Source: Halisarca cf. caerulea (lineage: Eukaryota > Porifera > Demospongiae > Chondrillida > Halisarcidae). Taken from it: a stretch of DNA of 64,000 nucleotides. The stretch covers positions 1 to 64,000 of the forward strand of contig CAUJGJ010000453.1 in NCBI GenBank assembly GCA_963170055.1, in the 5' to 3' direction. Both the position numbers and the translations under genes were made by a program. The notes beneath the pieces were generated by a model, which saw nothing but the letters and a program-made list of their open reading frames with translations, was not told where the DNA came from and made no database searches. Within the stretch, counting starts at the first letter, position 1. Every line of letters begins with the position of its first letter. Shown here one piece after another: positions 35,851-50,910 of the stretch.

Positions 35851-38800
35851 CACCTTTCTGAAGTGCTGTGGGCGTATTTGTGTAGTGTTGGATATGCTGG
35901 TGCTAATACCAATATTTGGCACTAGCACCACGCACATTCCCAGTGGACACACATGACCATTCTGAAGTGCTGTGGGCGTATTTGTGTAGTGTTGGATATG
36001 CTGGTGCTAATACCAATATTTGGCACTAGCACCACGCACATTCCCAGTGGACACACATGACCTTTCTGAAGTGCTGTGGGCGTATTTGTGTAGTGTTGGA
36101 TATGCTGGTGCTAATACCAATATTTGGCACTAGCACCACGCACATTCCCAGTGGACACACATGAAGTTTCTGAAGTGATGTGGGCGTATATGTGTAGTGT
36201 TGGATATGATGGTGCTAATACCAATATTTCGCACTAACACCACGCACATTCCCAGTGGACACATATAACCTTTCTGAAGTGCTGTGGGCGTATTTGTGTA
36301 GTGTTGGATATGCTGGTGTTAATACCAATATTTGGCACTAGCACCACGCACATTCTCAGTGGACACACATGAAGTTTCTGAAGTGCTGTGGGCGTATTTG
36401 TGTAGTGTTGGATATACTGGTGCTAATACCAATATTTGGAACTAGCACAACGCACATTCCCAGTGGACACACATGAAGTTTCTTAACTACTGTAGGCGTA
36501 TTTGTGTAGTGTTGGATATGCTGGTGCTAATACCAATATTTGGCACTAGCACCACGCACATTCCCAGGGGACACACATGACCTTTCTGAAGTGCTGTGGG
36601 CGTATTTGTGTAGTGTTGGATATGCTGGTGCTAATACCAATATTTGGCACTAGCACCACGCACATTCCCAGTGGACACACATGAAGTTTCTTAACTACTG
36701 TAGGCGTATTTGTGTAATGTTGGATATGCTGGTGCTAATACCAATATTTGGCACTAGCACCACGCACATTCCCAGTGGACACACATGAAGTTTCTTAACT
36801 ACTGTGGGCGTATTTGTGTAATGTTGGATATGCTGGTGCTAATACCAATATTTGGCACTAGCACAACGCACATTCCCAGTGGACACACGTGACCTTTCGA
36901 AAGTCTGTGGGCGTATTTGTGTAGTGTTGGATATGCTAGTGCTAATACCAATATTTAGCACTAGCACCACGCACATTCCCAGTGGACACATATGAAGTTT
37001 CTGAAGTGCTGTAGGCGTATTTGTGTAGTGTTGGATATACTGATGCTAATACAAATATTTGGCACTAGTACCACGCACATTCCCAGTGGACACACATGAC
37101 CTTTCTGAAGTGCTGTGGGCGTATTTGTGTAGTGTTGGATATGCTGGTGCTAATACCAATATTTGGCACTAGCACCACGCACATTCCCAGTGGACACACA
37201 TGAAGTTTCTTAACTACTGTGGGCGTATTTGTGTAATGTTGGATATGCTGGTGCTAATACCAATATTTGGCACTAGCACAACGCACATTCGCAGTGGACA
37301 CACGTGACCTTTCGAAAGTCTGTGGGCGTATTTGTGTAGTGTTGGATATGCTAGTGCTAATACCAATATTTGGCACTAGCACCACGCACATTCCCAGTGG
37401 ACACATATGAAGTTTCTGAAGTGCTGTAGGCGTATTTGTGTAGTGTTGGATATACTGATGCTAATACCAATATTTGGAACTAGCACCACGCACATTCCCA
37501 GTTGATACACATGACCTTTTTGAAGTGCTGCGGGCGTATTTGTGTAGTGTTGGATATGCTGGTGCTAATACCAATATTTGGCACTAGCACCACGCACATT
37601 CCCAGTGGACACACATGACCATTCTGAAGTGCTGTGGGCGTATTTGTGTAGTGTTGGATATGCTGGTGCTAATACCAATATTTGGCACTAGCACCACGCA
37701 CATTCCCAGTGAACACACATGACCTTTCTGAAGTGCTGTGGGCGTATTTGTGTAGTGTTGGATATGCTGGTGCTTATACCAATATTTGGCCCTAGCACCA
37801 CGCACATTCCCAGTGGACACACATGAAGTTTCTGAAGTGCTGTGGGCGTATATGTGTAGTGTTGGATATGATGGTGCTAATACCAATATTTCGCACTAAC
37901 ACCACGCACATTCCCAGTGGACACATATAACCTTTCTAAAGTGCTGTGGGCGTATTTGTGTAGTGTTGGATATGCTGGTGCTAATACCAATATTTGGCAC
38001 TAGCACAACGCACATTCCCAGTGGACACACGTGACCTTTCGAAAGTCTGTGGGCGTATTTGTGTAGTGTTGGATATGCTAGTGCTAATACCAATATTTGG
38101 CACTAGCACCACGCACATTCCCAGTGGACACATATGAAGTTTCTGAAGTGCTGTGGGCGTATATGTGTAGTGTTGGATATGATGGTGCTAATACCAATAT
38201 TTCGCACTAACACCACGCACATTCCCAGTGGACACATATAACCTTTCTAAAGTGCTGTGGGCGTATTTGTGTAGTGTTGGATATGCTGGTGCTAATACCA
38301 ATATTTGGAACTAGCACCACGCACATTCCCAGTTGATACACATGACCTTTTTGAAGTGCTGCGGGCGTATTTGTGTAGTGTTGGATATGCTGGTGCTAAT
38401 ACCAATATTTGGCACTAGCACCACGCACATTCCCAGTGGACACACATGACCATTCTGAAGTGCTGTGGGCGTATTTGTGTAGTGTTGGATATGCTGGTGC
38501 TAATACCAATATTTGGCACTAGCACCACGCACATTCCCAGTGAACACACATGACCTTTCTGAAGTGCTGTGGGCACATTTGTGTAGTGTTGGATATGCTG
38601 GTGCTTATACCAATATTTGGCCCTAGCACCACGCACATTCCCAGTGGACACACATGAAGTTTCTGAAGTGCTGTGGGCGTATATGTGTAGTGTTGGATAT
38701 GATGGTGCTAATACCAATATTTCGCACTAACACCACGCACATTCCCAGTGGACACATATAACCTTTCTAAAGTGCTGTGGGCGTATTTGTGTAGTGTTGG

Positions 38801-41800
38801 ATATGCTGGTGCTAATACCAATATTTGGCACTAGCACCACGCACATTCCAAGTGGACACACATGAAGTTTCTTAACTACTGTAGGCGTATTTGTGTAGTG
38901 TTGGATATGCTGGTGCTAATACCAATATTTGGCACTAGCACCACGCACATTCCCAGGGGACACACATGACCTTTCTGAAGTGCTGTGGGCGTATTTGTGT
39001 AGTGTTGGATATGCTGGTGCTAATACCAATATTTGGCACTAGCACCACGCACATTCCCAGTGGACACACATGAAGTTTCTTAACTACTGTAGGCGTATTT
39101 GTGTAATGTTGGATATGCTGGTGCTAATACCAATATTTGGCACTAGCACCACGCACATTCCCAGTGGACACACATGAAGTTTCTTAACTACTGTAGGCGT
39201 ATTTGTGTAATGTTGGATATGCTGGTGCTAATACCAATATTTGGCACTAGCACCACGCACATTCCCAGTGGACACACATGACCTTTCTGAAGTGCTGTAG
39301 GCGTATTTGTGTAGTGTTGGATATACTGATGCTAATACAAATATTTGGCACTAGTACCACGCACATTCCCAGTGGACACACATGACCTTTCTGAAGTGCT
39401 GTGGGCGTATTTGTGTAGTGTTGGATATGCTGGTGCTAATACCAATATTTGGCACTAGCACCACGCACATTCCCAGTGGACACACATGAAGTTTCTTAAC
39501 TACTGTGGGCGTATTTGTGTAATGTTGGATATGCTGGTGCTAATACCAATATTTGGCACTAGCACAACGCACATTCCCAGTGGACACACGTGACCTTTCG
39601 AAAGTCTGTGGGCGTATTTGTGTAGTGTTGGATATGCTAGTGCTAATACCAATATTTGGCACTAGCACCACGCACATTCCCAGTGGACACATATGAAGTT
39701 TCTGAAGTGCTGTAGGCGTATTTGTGTAGTGTTGGATATACTGATGCTAATACCAATATTTGGAACTAGCACCACGCACATTCCCAGTTGATACACATGA
39801 CCTTTTTGAAGTGCTGCGGGCGTATTTGTGTAGTGTTGGATATGCTGGTGCTAATACCAATATTTGGCACTAGCACCACGCACATTCCCAGTGGACACAC
39901 ATGACCATTCTGAAGTGCTGTGGGCGTATTTGTGTAGTGTTGGATATGCTGGTGCTAATACCAATATTTGGCACTAGCACCACGCACATTCCCAGTGGAC
40001 ACATATAACCTTTCTAAAGTGCTGTGGGCGTATTTGTGTAGTGTTGGATATGCTGGTGCTAATACCAATATTTGGCACTAGCACCACGCACATTCCCAGT
40101 GGACACACAAGAAGTTTCTTAACTACTGTAGGCGTATTTGTGTAGTGTTGGATATGCTGGTGCTAATACCAATATTTGGCACTAGCACCACGCACATTCC
40201 CAGGGGACACACATGACCTTTCTGAAGTGCTGTGGGCGTATTTGTGTAGTGTTGGATATGCTGGTGCTAATACAAATATTTGGCACTAGTACCACGCACA
40301 TTCCCAGTGGACACACATGACCTTTCTGAAGTGCTGTGGGCGTATTTGTGTAGTGTTGGATATGCTGGTGCTAATACCAATATTTGGCACTAGCACCACG
40401 CACATTCCCAGTGGACACACATGAAGTTTCTTAACTACTGTGGGCGTATTTGTGTAATGTTGGATATGCTGGTGCTAATACCAATATTTGGCACTAGCAC
40501 AACGCACATTCCCAGTGGACACACGTGACCTTTCGAAAGTCTGTGGGCGTATTTGTGTAGTGTTGGATATGCTAGTGCTAATACCAATATTTGGCACTAG
40601 CACCACGCACATTCCCAGTGGACACATATGAAGTTTCTGAAGTGCTGTAGGCGTATTTGTGTAGTGTTGGATATACTGATGCTAATACCAATATTTGGAA
40701 CTAGCACCACGCACATTCCCAGTTGATACACATGACCTTTTTGAAGTGCTGCGGGCGTATTTGTGTAGTGTTGGATATGCTGGTGCTAATACCAATATTT
40801 GGCACTAGCACCACGCACATTCCCAGTGGACACACATGACCATTCTGAAGTGCTGTGGGCGTATTTGTGTAGTGTTGGATATGCTGGTGCTAATACCAAT
40901 ATTTGGCACTAGCACCACGCACATTCCCAGTGAACACACATGACCTTTCTGAAGTGCTGTGGGCGTATTTGTGTAGTGTTGGATATGCTGGTGCTTATAC
41001 CAATATTTGGCCCTAGCACCACGCACATTCCCAGTGGACACACATGAAGTTTCTGAAGTGCTGTGGGCGTATATGTGTAGTGTTGGATATGATGGTGCTA
41101 ATACCAATATTTCGCACTAACACCACGCACATTCCCAGTGGACACATATAACCTTTCTAAAGTGCTGTGGGCGTATTTGTGTAGTGTTGGATATGCTGGT
41201 GCTAATACCAATATTTGGCACTAGCACCACGCACATTCCCAGTGGACACACATGAAGTTTCTTAACTACTGTAGGCGTATTTGTGTAGTGTTGGATATGC
41301 TGGTGCTAATACCAATATTTGGCACTAGCACCACGCACATTCCCAGGGGACACACATGACCTTTCTGAAGTGCTGTGGGCGTATTTGTGTAGTGTTGGAT
41401 ATGCTGGTGCTAATACCAATATTTGGCACTAGCACCACGCACATTCCCAGTGGACACACATGAAGTTTCTCAACTACTGTAGGCGTATTTGTGTAATGTT
41501 GGATATGCTGGTGCTAATACCAATATTTGGCACTAGCACCACGCACATTCCCAGTGGACACACATGAAGTTTCTTAACTACTGTGGGCGTATTTGTGTAA
41601 TGTTGGATATGCTGGTGCTAATACCAATATTTGGCACTAGCACAACGCACATTCCCAGTGGACACACGTGACCTTTCGAAAGTCTGTGGGCGTATTTGTG
41701 TAGTGTTGGATATGCTAGTGCTAATACCAATATTTCGCACTAGCACCACGCACATTCCCAGTGGACACATATGAAGTTTCTGAAGTGCTGTAGGCGTATT

Positions 41801-44800
41801 TGTGTAGTGTTGGATATACTGATGCTAATACAAATATTTGGCACTAGTACCACGCACATTCCCAGTGGACACACATGACCTTTCTGAAGTGCTGTGGGCG
41901 TATTTGTGTAGTGTTGGATATGCTGGTGCTAATACCAATATTTGGCACTAGCACCACGCACATTCCCAGTGGACACACATGACCATTCTGAAGTGCTGTG
42001 GGCGTATTTGTGTAGTGTTGGATATGCTGGTGCTAATACCAATATTTGGCACTAGCACCACGCACATTCCCAGTGAACACACATGACCTTTCTGAAGTGC
42101 TGTGGGCGTATTTGTGTAGTGTTGGATATGCTGGTGCTTATACCAATATTTGGCCCTAGCACCACGCACATTCCCAGTGGACACACATGAAGTTTCTGAA
42201 GTGCTGTGGGCGTATATGTGTAGTGTTGGATATGATGGTGCTAATACCAATATTTCGCACTAACACCACGCACATTCCCAGTGGACACATATAACCTTTC
42301 TAAAGTGCTGTGGGCGTATTTGTGTAGTGTTGGATATGCTGGTGCTAATACCAATATTTGGCACTAGCACAACGCACATTCCCAGTGGACACACGTGACC
42401 TTTCGAAAGTCTGTGGGCGTATTTGTGTAGTGTTGGATATGCTAGTGCTAATACCAATATTTGGCACTAGCACCACGCACATTCCCAGTGGACACATATG
42501 AAGTTTCTGAAGTGCTGTGGGCGTATATGTGTAGTGTTGGATATGATGGTACTAATACCAATATTTCGCACTAACACCACGCACATTCCCAGTGGACACA
42601 TATAACCTTTCTAAAGTGCTGTGGGCGTATTTGTGTAGTGTTGGATATGCTGGTGCTAATACCAATATTTGGCACTAGCACCACGCACATTCCCAGTGGA
42701 CACACATGAAGTTTCTGAAGTGTTGTGGGCGTATTTGTGTAGTGTTGGATATACTGGTGCTAATACCAATATTTGGAACTAGCACCACGCACATTCCCAG
42801 TGGACACACATGAAGTTTCTTAACTACTGTAGGCGTATTTGTGTAGTGTTGGATATGCTGGTGCTAATACCAATATTTGGCACTAGCACCACGCACATTC
42901 CCAGGGGACACACATGACCTTTCTGAAGTGCTGTGGGCGTATTTGTGTAGTGTTGGATATGCTGGTGCTAATACCAATATTTGGCACTAGCACCACGCAC
43001 ATTCCCAGTGGACACACATGAAGTTTCTTAACTACTGTAGGCGTATTTGTGTAATGTTGGATATGCTGGTGCTAATACCAATATTTGGCACTAGCACCAC
43101 GCACATTCCCAGTGGACACACATGAAGTTTCTTAACTACTGTGGGCGTATTTGTGTAATGTTGGATATGCTGGTGCTAATACCAATATTTGGCACTAGCA
43201 CAACGCACATTCCCAGTGGACACACGTGACCTTTCGAAAGTCTGTGGGCGTATTTGTGTAGTGTTGGATATGCTAGTGCTAATACCAATATTTAGCACTA
43301 GCACCACGCACATTCCCAGTGGACACATATGAAGTTTCTGAAGTGCTGTAGGCGTATTTGTGTAGTGTTGGATATACTGATGCTAATACAAATATTTGGC
43401 ACTAGTACCACGCACATTCCCAGTGGACACACATGACCTTTCTGAAGTGCTGTGGGCGTATTTGTGTAGTGTTGGATATGCTGGTGCTAATACCAATATT
43501 TGGCACTAGCACCACGCACATTCCCAGTGGACACACATGACCATTCTGAAGTGCTGTGGGCGTATTTGTGAAGTGTTGGATATGCTGGTGCTAATACCAA
43601 TATTTGGCACTAGCACCACGCACATTCCCAGTGAACACACATGACCTTTCTGAAGTGCTGTGGGCGTATTTGTGTAGTGTTGGATATGCTGGTGCTTATA
43701 CCAATATTTGGCCCTAGCACCACGCACATTCCCAGTGGACACACATGAAGTTTCTGAAGTGCTGTGGGCGTATATGTGTAGTGTTGGATATGATGGTGCT
43801 AATACCAATATTTCGCACTAACACCACGCACATTCCCAGTGGACACATATAACCTTTCTAAAGTGCTGTGGGCGTATTTGTGTAGTGTTGGATATGCTGG
43901 TGCTAATACCAATATTTGGCACTAGCACAACGCACATTCCCAGTGGACACACGTGACCTTTCGAAAGTCTGTGGGCGTATTTGTGTAGTGTTGGATATGC
44001 TAGTGCTAATACCAATATTTGGCACTAGCACCACGCACATTCCCAGTGGACACATATGAAGTTTCTGAAGTGCTGTGGGCGTATATGTGTAGTGTTGGAT
44101 ATGATGGTGCTAATACCAATATTTCGCACTAACACCACGCACATTCCCAGTGGACACATATAACCTTTCTAAAGTGCTGTGGGCGTATTTGTGTAGTGTT
44201 GGATATGCTGGTGCTAATACCAATATTTGGCACTAGCACCACGCACATTCCCAGTGGACACACATGAAGTTTCTGAAGTGTTGTGGGCGTATTTGTGTAG
44301 TGTTGGATATACTGGTGCTAATACCAATATTTGGAACTAGCACCACGCACATTCCCAGTGGACACACATGAAGTTTCTTAACTACTGTAGGCGTATTTGT
44401 GTAATGTTGGATATTCTGGTGCTAATACCAATATTTGGCACTAGCACCACGCACATTCCCAGGGGACACACATGACCTTTCTGAAGTGCTGTGGGCGTAT
44501 TTGTGTAGTGTTGGATATGCTGGTGCTAATACCAATATTTGGCACTAGAACCACGCACATTCCCAGTGGACACACATGAAGTTTCTTAACTACTGTAGGC
44601 GTATTTGTGTAATGTTGGATATGCTGGTGCTAATACCAATATTTGGCACTAGCACAACGCACATTCCCTGTGGACACACGTGACCTTTCGAAAGTCTGTG
44701 GGCGTATTTGTGTAGTGTTGGATATGCTAATGCTAATACCAATATTTGGCACTAGCACCACGCACATTCCCAGTGGACACATATGAAGTTTCTGAAGTGC

Positions 44801-45599
44801 TGTAGGCGTATTTGTGTAGTGTTGGATATACTGATGCTAATACCAATATTTGGAACTAGCACCACGCACATTCCCAGGGGACACACATGACCTTTTTGAA
44901 GTGCTGCGGGCGTATTTGTGTAGTGTTGGATATGCTGGTGCTAATACCAATATTTGGCACTAGAACCACGCACATTCCCAGTGGACACACATGAAGTTTC
45001 TTAACTACAGTAGGCGTATTTGTGTAATGTTGGATATGCTGGTGCTAATACCAAAATTTGGCACTAGCACCACGCACATTCCCAGTGGACACACATGAAG
45101 TTTCTTAACTACTGTGGGCGTATTTGTGGAATGTTGGATATGCTGGTGCTAATACCAATATTTGGCACTAGCACAACGCACATTCCCAGTGGACACACGT
45201 GACCTTTCGAAAGTCTGTGGGCGTATTTGTGTAGTGTTGGATATGCTAGTGCTAATACCAATATTTGGCACTAGCACCACGCACATTCCCAGTGGACACA
45301 TATGAAGTTTCTGAAGTGCTGTAGGCGTATTTGTGTAGTGTTGGATATACTGATGCTAATACCAATATTTGGAACTAGCACCACGCACATTCCCAGTTGA
45401 CACACATGACCTTTTTGAAGTGCTGCGGGCGTATTTGTGTAGTGTTGGATATGCTGGTGCTAATACCAATATTTGGCACTAGCACCACGCACATTCCCAG
45501 TGGACACACATGACCATTCTGAAGTGCTGTGGGCGTATTTGTGTAGTGTTGGATATGCTGGTGCTAATACCAATATTTGGCACTAGCACCACGCACATT

Positions 45600-48500
45600 C
45601 CCAGTGAACACACATGACCTTTCTGAAGTGCTGTGGGCGTATTTGTGTAGTGTTGGATATGCTGGTGCTTATACCAATATTTGGCCCTAGCACCACGCAC
45701 ATTCCCAGTGGACACACATGAAGTTTCTGAAGTGCTGTGGGCGTATATGTGTAGTGTTGGATATGATGGTGCTAATACCAATATTTCGCACTAACACCAC
45801 GCACATTCCCAGTGGACACATATAACCTTTCTAAAGTGCTGTGGGCGTATTTGTGTAGTGTTGGATATGCTGGTGCTAATACCAATATTTGGCACTAGCA
45901 CCACGCACATTCCCAGTGGACACACATGAAGTTTCTGAAGTGCTGTGGGCGTATTTGTGTAGTGTTGGATATACTGGTGCTAATACCAATATTTGGAACT
46001 AGCACCACGCACATTCCCAGTGGACACACATGAAGTTTCTTAACTACTGTAGGCGTATTTGTGTAATGTTGGATATGCTGGTGCTAATACCAATATTTGG
46101 CACTAGCACCACGCACATTCCCAGGGGACACACATGACCTTTCTGAAGTGCTGTGGGCGTATTTGTGTAGTGTTGGATATACTGGTGTTAATACCAATAT
46201 TTGGCACTAGAACCACGCACATTCCCAGTGGACACACATGAAGTTTCTTAACTACTGTAGGCGTATTTGTGTAATGTTGGATATGCTGGTGCTAATACCA
46301 ATATTTGGCACTAGCACCACGCACATTCCCAGGGGACACACATGACCTTTCTGAAGTGCTGTGGGCGTTTTTGTGTAGTGTTGGATATGCTGGTGCTAAT
46401 ACCAATATTTGGCACTAGAACCATGCACATTCCCAGTGGACACACATGAAGTTTCTTAACTACTGTAGGCGTATTTGTGTAATATTGGATATGCTGGTGC
46501 TAATACCAATATTTGGCACTAGCACCACGCACATTCCCAGTGGACACACATGAAGTTTCTTAACTACTGTGGGCGTATTTGTGTAATGTTGGATATGCTG
46601 GTGCTAATACCAATATTTGGCACTAGCACAACGCACATTCCCAGTGGACACACGTGACCTTTCGAAAGTCTGTGGGCGTATTTGTGTAGTGTTGGATATG
46701 CTAGTGCTAATACCAATATTTGGCACTAGCACCACGCACATTCCCAGTGGACACATATGAAGTTTCTGAAGTGCTGTAGGCGTATTTGTGTAGTGTTGGA
46801 TATACTGATGCTAATACCAATATTTGGAACTAGCACCACGCACATTCCCAGTGGACACACATGACCTTTTTGAAGTGCTGCGGGCGTATTTGTGTAGTGT
46901 TGGATATGCTGGTGCTAATACCCATATTTGGCACTAGAACCACGCACATTCCCAGTGGACACACATGAAGTTTCTTAACTACTGTAGGCGTATTTGTGTA
47001 ATGTTGGATATGCTGGTGCTAATACCAAAATTTGGCACTAGCACCACGCACATTCCCAGTGGACACACATGAAGTTTCTTAACTACTGTGGGCGTATTTG
47101 TGTAATGTTGGATATGCTGGTGCTAATACCAATATTTGGCACTAGCACAACGCACATTCCCAGTGGACACACGTGACCTTTCGAAAGTCTGTGGGCGTAT
47201 TTGTGTAGTGTTGGATATGCTAGTGCTAATACCAATATTTGGCACTAGCACCACGCACATTCCCAGTGGACACACATGAAGTTTCTTAACTACTGTAGGC
47301 GTATTTGTGTAATGTTTGATATGCTGGTGCTAATACCAATATTTGGCACTAGCACCACGCACATTCCCAGGGGACACACATGACCTTTCTGAAGTGCTGT
47401 GGGCGTATTTGTGTAGTGTTGGATATACTGGTGCTAATACCAATATTTGGCACTAGAACCACGCACATTCCCAGTGGACACACATGAAGTTTCTTAACTA
47501 CTGTAGGCGTATTTGTGTAATGTTGGATATGCTGGTGCTAATACCAATATTTGGCACTAGCACCACGCACATTCCCAGTGGACACACATGAAGTTTCTTA
47601 ACTACTGTGGGCGTATTTGTGTAATGTTGGATATGCTGGTGCTAATACCAATATTTGGCACTAGCACAACGCACATTCCCAGTGGACACACGTGACCTTT
47701 CGAAAGTCTGTGGGCGTATTTGTGTAGTGTTGGATATGCTAGTGCTAATACCAATATTTGGCACTAGCACCACGCACATTCCCAGTGGACACATATGAAG
47801 TTTCTGAAGTGCTGTAGGCGTATTTGTGTAGTGTTGGATCTACTGATGCTAATACCAATATTTGGAACTAGCACCACGCACATTCCCAGTTGACACACAT
47901 GACCTTTTTGAAGTGCTGCGGGCGTATTTGTGTAGTGTTGGATATGCTGGTGCTAATACCAATATTTGGCACTAGCACCACGCACATTCCCAGTGAACAC
48001 ACATGACCTTTCTGAAGTGCTGTGGGCGTATTTGTGTAGTGTTGGATATGCTGGTGCTTATACCAATATTTGGCCCTAGCACCACGCACATTCCCAGTGG
48101 ACACACATGAAGTTTCTGAAGTGCTGTGGGCGTATATGTGTAGTGTTGGATATGATGGTGCTAATACCAATATTTCGCACTAACACCACGCACATTCCCA
48201 GTGGACACATATAACCTTTCTAAAGTGCTGTGGGCGTATTTGTGTAGTGTTGGATATGCTGGTGCTAATACCAATATTTGGCACTAGCACCACGCACATT
48301 CCCAGTGGACACACATGAAGTTTCTGAAGTGCTGTGGGCGTATTTGTGTAGTGTTGGATATACTGGTGCTAATACCAATATTTGGAACTAGCACCACGCA
48401 CATTCCCAGTGGACACACATGAAGTTTCTTAACTACTGTAGGCGTATTTGTGTAATGTTGGATATGCTGGTGCTAATACCAATATTTGGCACTAGCACCA

Positions 48501-49945
48501 CGCACATTCCCAGGGGACACACATGACCTTTCTGAAGTGCTGTGGGCGTATTTGTGTAGTGTTGGATATACTGGTGTTAATACCAATATTTGGCACTAGA
48601 ACCACGCACATTCCCAGTGGACACACATGAAGTTTCTTAACTACTGTAGGCGTATTTGTGTAATGTTGGATATGCTGGTGCTAATACCAATATTTGGCAC
48701 TAGCACCACGCACATTCCCAGGGGACACACATGACCTTTCTGAAGTGCTGTGGGCGTTTTTGTGTAGTGTTGGATATACTGGTGCTAATACCAATATTTG
48801 GCACTAGAACCATGCACATTCCCAGTGGACACACATGAAGTTTCTTAACTACTGTAGGCGTATTTGTGTAATGTTGGATATGCTGGTGCTAATACCAATA
48901 TTTGGCACTAGCACCACGCACATTCCCAGTGGACACACATGAAGTTTCTTAACTACTGTGGGCGTATTTGTGTAATGTTGGATATGCTGGTGCTAATACC
49001 AATATTTGGCACTAGCACAACGCACATTCCCAGTGGACACACGTGACCTTTCGAAAGTCTGTGGGCATATTTGTGTAGTGTTGGATATGCTAGTGCTAAT
49101 ACCAATATTTGGCACTAGCACCACGCACATTCCCAGTGGACACATATGAAGTTTCTGAAGTGCTGTAGGCGTATTTGTGTAGTGTTGGATATACTGATGC
49201 TAATACCAATATTTGGAACTAGCACCACGCACATTCCCAGTGGACACACATGACCTTTTTGAAGTGCTGCGGGCGTATTTGTGTAGTGTTGGATATGCTG
49301 GTGCTAATACCCATATTTGGCACTAGAACCACGCACATTCCCAGTGGACACACATGAAGTTTCTTAACTACTGTAGGCGTATTTGTGTAATGTTGGATAT
49401 GCTGGTGCTAATACCAAAATTTGGCACTAGCACCACGCACATTCCCAGTGGACACATGAAGTTTCTTAACTACTGTGGGCGTATTTGTGTAATGTTGGAT
49501 ATGCTGGTGCTAATACCAATATTTGGCACTAGCACAACGCACATTCCCAGTGGACACACGTGACCTTTCGAAAGTCTGTGGGCGTATTTGTGTAGTGTTG
49601 GATATGCTAGTGCTAATACCAATATTTGGCACTAGCACCACGCACATTCCCAGTGGACACACATGAAGTTTCTTAACTACTGTAGGCGTATTTGTGTAAT
49701 GTTGGATATGCTGGTGCTAATACCAATATTTGGCACTAGCACCACGCACATTCCCAGGGGACACACATGACCTTTCTGAAGTGCTGTGGGCGTATTTGTG
49801 TAGTGTTGGATATACTGGTGTTAATACCAATATTTGGCACTAGAACCACGCACATTCCCAGTGGACACACATGAAGTTTCTTAACTACTGTAGGCGTATT
49901 TGTGTAATGTTGGATATGCTGGTGCTAATACCAATATTTGGCACT
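45600..49945. repeat. 2,389-bp (23-monomer) higher-order repeat, two copies
   Basis: Three independent markers recur at 2,389 bases: CAGTGAACAC at 45602 and 47991, TGGGCGTTTTTGTG at 46362 and 48751, and CCCATATTTGG at 46921 and 49310. Similarity covers about 45.60-47.56 and 47.99-49.95 kb. Copy 2 has a GTGGACACATG variant, 2 bases shorter, near 49450. The same spacing (2,390) separates the cassettes at 38415 and 40805, so 23 monomers may be a recurring period. Confidence 0.88.
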
Positions 49946-50910
49946 AGCACCACGCACATTCCCAGGGGACACACATGACCTTTCTGAAGTGCTGTGGGCG
50001 TTTTTGTGTAGTGTTGGATATACTGGTGCTAATACCAATATTTGGCACTAGAACCATGCACATTCCCAGTGGACACACATGAAGTTTCTTAACTACTGTA
50101 GGCGTATTTGTGTAATGTTGGATATGCTGGTGCTAATACCAATATTTGGCACTAGCACCACGCACATTCCCAGTGGACACACATGAAGTTTCTTAACTAC
50201 TGTGGGCGTATTTGTGTAATGTTGGATATGCTGGTGCTAATACCAATATTTGGCACTAGCACAACGCACATTCCCAGTGGACACACGTGACCTTTCGAAA
50301 GTCTGTGGGCGTATTTGTGTAGTGTTGGATATGCTAGTGCTAATACCAATATTTGGCACTAGCACCACGCACATTCCCAGTGGACACATATGAAGTTTCT
50401 GAAGTGCTGTAGGCGTATTTGTGTAGTGTTGGATATACTGATGCTAATACCAATATTTGGAACTAGCACCACGCACATTCCCAGTGGACACACATGACCT
50501 TTTTGAAGTGCTGCGGGCGTATTTGTGTAGTGTTGGATATGCTGGTGCTAATACCCATATTTGGCACTAGAACCACGCACATTCCCAGTGGACACACATG
50601 AAGTTTCTTAACTACTGTAGGCGTATTTGTGTAATGTTGGATATGCTGGTGCTAATACCAAAATTTGGCACTAGCACCACGCACATTCCCAGTGGACACA
50701 CATGAAGTTTCTTAACTACTGTGGGCGTATTTGTGTAATGTTGGATATGCTGGTGCTAATACCAATATTTGGCACTAGCACAACGCACATTCCCAGTGGA
50801 CACACGTGACCTTTCGAAAGTCTGTGGGCGTATTTGTGTAGTGTTGGATATGCTAGTGCTAATACCAATATTTGGCACTAGCACCACGCACATTCCCAGT
50901 GGACACACAT
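48420..50910. repeat. 1,244-1,246-bp (12-monomer) direct tandem duplication
   Basis: The block at about 48420-49665 is followed at once by a copy at 49666-50910. The markers TGGGCGTTTTTGTG (48751 and 49995), TTCGAA (49050 and 50294; 49567 and 50813) and CCCATATTTGG (49310 and 50554) are offset by 1,244-1,246. It is nested in the right copy of the 2,389-bp repeat, so it is the later event. Confidence 0.85.
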
